Origin: Leptolinea sp964420995
GTDB taxonomy: Bacteria > Chloroflexota > Anaerolineae > Anaerolineales > Anaerolineaceae
NCBI GenBank assembly: GCA_964420995.1
Contig: CAYQUX010000014.1
Location: forward strand, 54,913-118,912
Reading direction: 5' to 3'
DNA: 64,000 nucleotides
Part shown: positions 59,199 to 64,000 of the stretch, one piece after another
Layout: every line of letters starts with the position of its first letter
Position numbering within the stretch: the stretch's first letter is position 1
The notes under the pieces: generated by a model
The model's database searches: none
What the model was told of the DNA's origin: nothing
The model's input: the letters and a program-made list of their open reading frames with translations, nothing else
Position numbers and translations under genes: made by a program

Positions 59199-59579
59199 TT
59201 AGGCTAATTCGACCACACCGCCGGCGGCTTCGAGTTTGCTCTTGGCATCGGCGGCAACCTGCTTGGAAACACCGGAGATAACTTTTGAACCGGCGGTTTC
59301 GGCCATGGTTTTGGCTTCGACCAGACCCAGGGAGGTCAGGGTGCGGATGACTTTGATGACTTCGATCTTCTTGGGACCGGCGTCTTTGAGGACGACATCG
59401 AACTCGGTCTTTTCTTCGACAGCTTCGGCGGCAGCGGCAGCGGGAGCGCCGGCAGCAGCTACAGCGACAGGAGCGGCGGCGGAAACGCCCCACTTCTCTT
59501 CGAGGGCTTTCACCAACTCAGCGGCTTCCAAAACAGAAAGGGCGCTCAGTTCATCAACAAGTTTAGCTAAATCAGCCAT
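59199..59579 (-). CDS. rplL: 50S ribosomal protein L7/L12
   Basis: A 126-residue L12. The N-terminal dimer domain MADLAKLVDELSALSVLEAAELVKALEEKWG, an Ala-rich hinge (AAAPVAVAAAGAPAAAAAEAV region) and the C-terminal factor-binding domain (EFDVVLKDAGPKKIEVIKVIR, GLVEAKTMAETAG) are clear. Lies after rplJ, separated by a 40-base gap. A terminator follows, and rpoB is not downstream. Confidence 0.96.
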   Translation of the reverse strand: MADLAKLVDELSALSVLEAAELVKALEEKWGVSAAAPVAVAAAGAPAAAAAEAVEEKTEFDVVLKDAGPKKIEVIKVIRTLTSLGLVEAKTMAETAGSKVISGVSKQVAADAKSKLEAAGGVVELA

Positions 59580-59619
59580 TTTAAAATCTCCTTACAGATT
59601 ATTGATTGAAAATTGTGAC

Positions 59620-60150
59620 TCAGGCTGCCTGAGGAGCGCCTTTATCAGAATATGCTTTGACAACAGAAGCCAGCGAACGGGCGGGTTCGGCCAGCGTGCG
59701 TACGAGTTTGGACGCGGGAGCCTGCAGAACACCCAGCAGGGTGGCGCGCATAACCGGAAGCGGGGGCAGATCAGCCAGAGCTTTAACCTGTGCCGCACCA
59801 AGTTGCTGCTTGCCCAGATAACCACCGCGCAACTTGAAAATCTCAGAGTTCTTGGACGCGTCGGCAAATACTTTTGCCAGTCCGGGAGCATCGGTATACG
59901 CAAAACCGATGAGTAACGTACCTTCCGCTTTGGTCACATTTTCGTAACCGGCCTGTTTCATGGCCCGTTCCATCAATGTGTTCTTGACAATGTGAGCTTC
60001 ACTGCCAGTTTCACGCACTTTGGCGCGAAAGGCATCGATATCTTTCATCGTCATTTTGGTGTATTCCAGCATGAAGATTGCCTGGCTCTTGCCCAACCAG
60101 GTTTCATAATCGGTTAACATTTTGGTTTTATGTGTCTTTGAGAAAGCCAA
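59620..60150 (-). CDS. rplJ: 50S ribosomal protein L10
   Basis: A 176-residue L10, the stalk base that binds L12 dimers. Conserved blocks are LGKSQAIFMLEYTKMTMKDIDAFRAKVRETG and TLLIGFAYTDAPGLAKVFADAS. The C-terminal helix (SLASVVKAYSDKG) ends GAPQAA. A leader with an L10-leader-like fold precedes it (60180-60335). The strong AAGGAGGTGA site is close to the ATG. Confidence 0.95.
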   Translation of the reverse strand: MAFSKTHKTKMLTDYETWLGKSQAIFMLEYTKMTMKDIDAFRAKVRETGSEAHIVKNTLMERAMKQAGYENVTKAEGTLLIGFAYTDAPGLAKVFADASKNSEIFKLRGGYLGKQQLGAAQVKALADLPPLPVMRATLLGVLQAPASKLVRTLAEPARSLASVVKAYSDKGAPQAA

Positions 60151-60179
60151 TGAATGTCACCTCCTTTCGTTTAGAAATA

Positions 60180-60335
60180 AATAGTCTTTACCGTGTGTTG
60201 CTCCGGTAAAGACATTCGTTCATAATCGACAGATCGCTCTGTTTTTGAATGTCTCCACCTCGGCCGGATATTAAGCCGCCAAGCGGCACCAACTGTCTGC
60301 GGTGAAGAAATATTCTCTTGATTTGCTATTATACC
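60180..60335 (-). ncRNA. L10 leader (ribosomal autoregulatory RNA)
   Basis: On the minus strand the leader reads CACCGCAGACAGTTGGTGCC, a short GCTTGGCGGC hairpin, then ATCCGGCCGAGGTGG. These match the conserved L10 leader (CCGAAGACAG and CCGAGGTG boxes). A perfect 10-bp stem GTCTTTACCG/CGGTAAAGAC (60184-60213) follows, before a T-rich run, and could act as a terminator/attenuator. L10-L12 complex binding is the expected control. Confidence 0.75.
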
Positions 60336-60340
60336 CGATT

Positions 60341-61060
60341 TTACTCGGCAGACGACATGGACTGAGCCTGGTTGGCATCCACTTTGATGCCGGGGCCCAT
60401 GGTTGATGTCAGGGTGATGCGTTTGATGTACGTACCTTTGGCCGCAGCGGGTTTGGCTTTCTTGATGGCTTCCATGAAAGCAGCCAGGTTTTCCACCAGT
60501 TTTTCGGCAGTGAAAGAGACTTTGCCAAGCGCCACGTGAATATTGGCGGTTTTGTCCAGGCGGAATTCAACGCGGCCGGCTTTGGCTTCCTGGATAACGC
60601 GGGGCAGGTCTTCCGGGGCGACCACGGTGCCGGCTTTGGGATTCGGCATCAAACCGCGGGGACCGAGGACCCGGCCGAGTTTACCAGCCTTGCCCATCAT
60701 ATCCGGTGTGGCGATGGCCACATCGAATTCCGTCCAACCGGCAGCGATTTTGTTGATCCATTCATCAGAGTCGGCAACCACATCGGCGCCGCCTTCGGTG
60801 GCTTTGTTTACAGCTTCACCCTGAGCGAAGACCAGGACACGCACGGTTTTGCCAAGGCCATTGGGGAGCACGACGACATCGCGCACCATCTGGTCAGCCT
60901 GGCGGGGATCAAGCCCCATGCGCAGGTGGATTTCCATTGTGCCATCAAAGGTGCTGGTACTGGTTTCTTTGACCAGATTCACCGCTTCAACGGGTGAGTA
61001 GAATTTTGTTTCATCTACTTTTTGCTTTGCAGCATTATATTTCTTACCATGTTTGGCCAT
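60341..61060 (-). CDS. rplA: 50S ribosomal protein L1
   Basis: A 239-residue L1. The core holds MEIHLRMGLDPRQADQMVRDVVVLPNGLGK, GPRGLMPNPKAGTVVAPEDLPRVIQEAKAGRVEFR and GTYIKRITLTSTMGPGIKVDAN. L1 binds 23S rRNA and can repress its own operon. It lies between rplK and the L10 leader. Confidence 0.97.
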   Translation of the reverse strand: MAKHGKKYNAAKQKVDETKFYSPVEAVNLVKETSTSTFDGTMEIHLRMGLDPRQADQMVRDVVVLPNGLGKTVRVLVFAQGEAVNKATEGGADVVADSDEWINKIAAGWTEFDVAIATPDMMGKAGKLGRVLGPRGLMPNPKAGTVVAPEDLPRVIQEAKAGRVEFRLDKTANIHVALGKVSFTAEKLVENLAAFMEAIKKAKPAAAKGTYIKRITLTSTMGPGIKVDANQAQSMSSAE

Positions 61061-61111
61061 TATTTCTCCTTAGTGGTCCAAGCGGGCAGCACAACTGCCC
61101 TCCCACAAAAC

Positions 61112-61537
61112 CTAGTCAACAACATTCAGGCCCATGTTGCGGGCGGTGCCTTCGATCTGTTTCATGGCAGCTTCGATATCGTTGGCATTCATGTCTTTGA
61201 ATTTCAATTCGGCGATCTCTTTAATCTGGGCTTTGGTGACCTTACCCACTTTTTCGCGGTTGGGAACGCCCGAGCCTTTTTCAATTCCGGCTGCTTTTCG
61301 CAGCAAAACACCCGCGGGTGGGGTTTTCAGAATGAAAGAGAATGACCCATCGGTGTAGATGGTGATTTCCGCAGGGAGAATTTCACCGGCGCGATTGCTC
61401 GTGCGGGCGTTGTATTCTTTGCAGAATGCCATAATGTTGATCCCGTGTCCGGCGAGGGCAGGACCAATCGGGGGGGCCGGATTCGCTTTTCCAGCCGAAA
61501 TCTGAAGACGTACTATTGCTTTAAGTTTCTTTGCCAC
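61112..61537 (-). CDS. rplK: 50S ribosomal protein L11
   Basis: A 141-residue L11. It starts at a GTG (61535-61537) with GGAG upstream. Conserved LQISAGKANPAPPIGPALAGHGINIMAFCKEYNA and the C-terminal KVGKVTKAQIKEIAELKFKDMNAND are present. L11 is the substrate of the PrmA enzyme encoded at 52273. It is followed closely by rplA. Confidence 0.97.
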   Translation of the reverse strand: MAKKLKAIVRLQISAGKANPAPPIGPALAGHGINIMAFCKEYNARTSNRAGEILPAEITIYTDGSFSFILKTPPAGVLLRKAAGIEKGSGVPNREKVGKVTKAQIKEIAELKFKDMNANDIEAAMKQIEGTARNMGLNVVD

Positions 61538-61612
61538 AGTTTCACTCCTTTGTGGTTATAACGGGTGGTAAAAGGGAGACACCCTCCCACATGATCAGGC
61601 GTTTTTGCCTGT

Positions 61613-62290
61613 TTATGCCTTTTCTACCTGCAAAAAGTCCAGTTCGACCGGTGTTTCGCGGCCGAAGAAATTGACCATCACCCGCACTTTGCTGCGGTTC
61701 TGATCAATTTCAGAAACAGTGCCGCGGAAGTCATTGAACGGGCCATCGACAATGCGAACGCGCTCGCCAATTTTGTACGTGACTTTGATATGCGGCGCTT
61801 CCGCTTCCATGCGGCGCAGGATCTGGCTGACCTCTTCGGGGCGCAGTGCGGTAGGCTGGTTGCCCATGCCAACAAACCCGGTAACTCCCGGGGTGTTGCG
61901 CACTACGTACCAGGATTCTTCCGTCAGGATCATATTCACCAGAACATAACCCGGAAACACGTGGCGTTCCACCGTGCGGCGTTTGCCATCTTTGACTTCG
62001 ATCTCTTCCTGAGTCGGAATAACGACATCGAAGATCTTTTCCTTCATGTCCATGGTTTCAATGCGCTGTTCAAGGTTATGACGGACTTTATTCTCATACC
62101 CGGAATAGCAATGAATGACGTACCAGTTGCGGGTATCACTCGGGGTGATCTGCCCGCTCTCGTCGTCAAGGTCTCTATCTTTTGACGATACGGGAGATTC
62201 CACCGGGCGGGATACTTTCTCCGCTGGTTCCGGTGCGGGGATTTCGATCTCCTCGCCCTCGTCCCGTTCAAACTCGTCTTGAAATTCCAT
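61613..62290 (-). CDS. nusG: transcription termination/antitermination protein NusG
   Basis: A 225-residue NusG. Residues about 1-50 form an acidic N-terminal extension (DEGEEIEIPAPEPAEK). The NGN domain follows (NWYVIHCYSGYENKVRHNLEQRI, HVFPGYVLVNMILTEESWYVVRNTPGVTGFVG), and the KOW domain (GERVRIVDGPFNDFRGTVSEIDQNRSKVRVMV) ends the protein. The usual length is 175-185, so the extension adds about 45 residues. Typical secE-nusG-rplK order. Confidence 0.96.
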   Translation of the reverse strand: MEFQDEFERDEGEEIEIPAPEPAEKVSRPVESPVSSKDRDLDDESGQITPSDTRNWYVIHCYSGYENKVRHNLEQRIETMDMKEKIFDVVIPTQEEIEVKDGKRRTVERHVFPGYVLVNMILTEESWYVVRNTPGVTGFVGMGNQPTALRPEEVSQILRRMEAEAPHIKVTYKIGERVRIVDGPFNDFRGTVSEIDQNRSKVRVMVNFFGRETPVELDFLQVEKA

Positions 62291-62325
62291 TCAGTCTCCT
62301 AAAATAAAAGGGAGGCAGACCCACA

Positions 62326-62538
62326 TCAGGCAAGCAGAAGTGTGATTAGATGTGAGAATACAAAATCGAGGATACCCAACACAAGACTCATGGCAACCAT
62401 GACAAGCACCACGATCTTGGTCAATCGCCAGGCTTCTTCGCGTGTCGGCCAGGAAACCTTGCGCAGTTCGCCTGTTGTTTCACGATACCACCTCTGGATG
62501 GCGTTCGGCTGCTTGACTTTTTCAATTTTATCGGCCAC
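62326..62538 (-). CDS. secE: protein translocase subunit SecE
   Basis: A 70-residue single-helix SecE. It has the amphipathic segment AIQRWYRETTGELRKVSWPTREEAWRLTKIVV and one membrane helix (VVLVMVAMSLVLGILDFVFS). The short form is the usual one outside Gammaproteobacteria. It lies between tRNA-Trp and nusG. Confidence 0.92.
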   Translation of the reverse strand: MADKIEKVKQPNAIQRWYRETTGELRKVSWPTREEAWRLTKIVVLVMVAMSLVLGILDFVFSHLITLLLA

Positions 62539-62607
62539 GCGTTACTCCTCAAAACAGTCTCTTTCGTGACAAAGCGCCGTCCCGTGGACGGCGCCTGCCA
62601 CATCAGG

Positions 62608-62680
62608 CAGGCCAGGTAGGAATTGAACCCACAACCCCCGCTTTTGGAGAGCGGTGCTCTGCCAATTGAGCCACTGGCCT
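62608..62680 (-). tRNA. tRNA-Trp (CCA anticodon)
   Basis: The 73-base gene folds as a cloverleaf: a 7-bp acceptor stem (AGGCCAG/CTGGCCT), discriminator G, an anticodon stem CCGCT/AGCGG with loop CTCCAAA (anticodon CCA at loop positions 3-5), and the T-loop segment GTGGGTTCAATTCCTAC. CCA is not encoded. Placement between rpmG and secE is common in several bacterial groups. Confidence 0.93.
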
Positions 62681-62731
62681 ATGCAGTCTGCCGGACGCTG
62701 GTTACCGCGCCCGGCTTCTCTGCTGTAATAA

Positions 62732-62902
62732 CTACTTGGTCTCGCGATGTAAGGTGTGTTTGCGGCAGCGAGTGCAGAACTTTTTGATTTCCATCCGATT
62801 CGGATCGTTTCGGCGGTTTTTCTCAGAGGTGTAATTGCGTTCTTTACACTCAGTGCATGCGAAAGTGATTACCGGTCGAATGTCTTTCTTTTTAGTTGCC
62901 AT
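62732..62902 (-). CDS. rpmG: 50S ribosomal protein L33
   Basis: A 56-residue L33 too short for ordinary ORF limits. It reads MATKKKDIRPVITFACTECK, then ERNYTSEKNRRNDPNRMEIK, then KFCTRCRKHTLHRETK. Four cysteines in two Cys-x-x-Cys pairs (CTEC, CTRC) suggest a zinc ribbon of the zinc-dependent L33 form. It lies between tuf and tRNA-Trp. Confidence 0.95.
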   Translation of the reverse strand: MATKKKDIRPVITFACTECKERNYTSEKNRRNDPNRMEIKKFCTRCRKHTLHRETK

Positions 62903-62947
62903 GATTATACCCCGGCCTGGTCATCAGGCCGTATTCCTTTCACTTCA

Positions 62948-64000
<1,053 letters not shown>

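Overview
The window is a 64-kb piece of bacterial chromosome made almost entirely of housekeeping genes. The gene set fits a member of the Chloroflexi (Anaerolineae-like): an M16 peptidase, CAP/LysM proteins with Thr/Pro-rich linkers, several lipoproteins whose lipobox is followed by Pro/Ala/Thr-rich spacers, a T-box in front of pheST, a Firmicute-like hrcA-grpE-dnaK-dnaJ-prmA order, a short EF-Ts and a LexA with a GAAC-N4-GTTC operator. This assignment is an inference from gene content; no rRNA gene is present to test it.

Layout. 1-9.2 kb: end of an M16 peptidase, acpS, a metallophosphoesterase and a ParB-like protein in one overlapping run; frr-uppS-cdsA; then a minus-strand cassette of LiaF-like, PspC and SIMPL envelope proteins. 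9.2-21 kb: cysK-cysE behind a structured leader, a CAP-LysM protein, moaB, a CBS protein, surE, an HD phosphohydrolase, rpsB-tsf-pyrH, a TolB-like lipoprotein, an alpha/beta hydrolase and a small MITE-like element. 21-25 kb: a T-box leader (specifier UUC) and pheS-pheT. 25-34 kb: a membrane glycosyltransferase, a cupin, a DeoR regulator divergent from an MFS transporter, an aldo/keto reductase, a KamA-type aminomutase, and a phosphate-transport pair (PhoU-like/DUF47 plus PiT) behind a PHO-box-like array. 34-43 kb: a sugar module with xylulokinase and a LacI regulator on the minus strand, divergent from a binding protein, permease, ATPase, ROK kinase and VOC protein. The binding-protein gene carries two nearly identical copies of the whole ligand-binding domain in one reading frame.

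43-47 kb: a histidine-type transcription attenuator (His-rich leader peptide plus terminator) precedes hisD, which is followed by a NitT/TauT-type ABC transporter. This places hisD and perhaps a transporter under histidine control. 47.5-53.2 kb: CIRCE-controlled heat-shock operon. 53.2-54 kb: a repeat cluster with palindromic terminators. 54-59 kb: DUF2905 protein, thrC-thrB, OsmC, lexA with its SOS box, and an AT-rich lipoprotein of foreign appearance. 59-64 kb, minus strand: tuf (partial), rpmG, tRNA-Trp, secE, nusG, rplK, rplA, L10 leader, rplJ, rplL. This run ends in a terminator and is not followed by rpoB.

Control elements are unusually legible here: T-box, his attenuator, L10 leader, CIRCE, SOS box, candidate PHO box, LacI and DeoR operators, and a five-copy palindromic terminator family. 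No CRISPR array, prophage or insertion sequence was seen.
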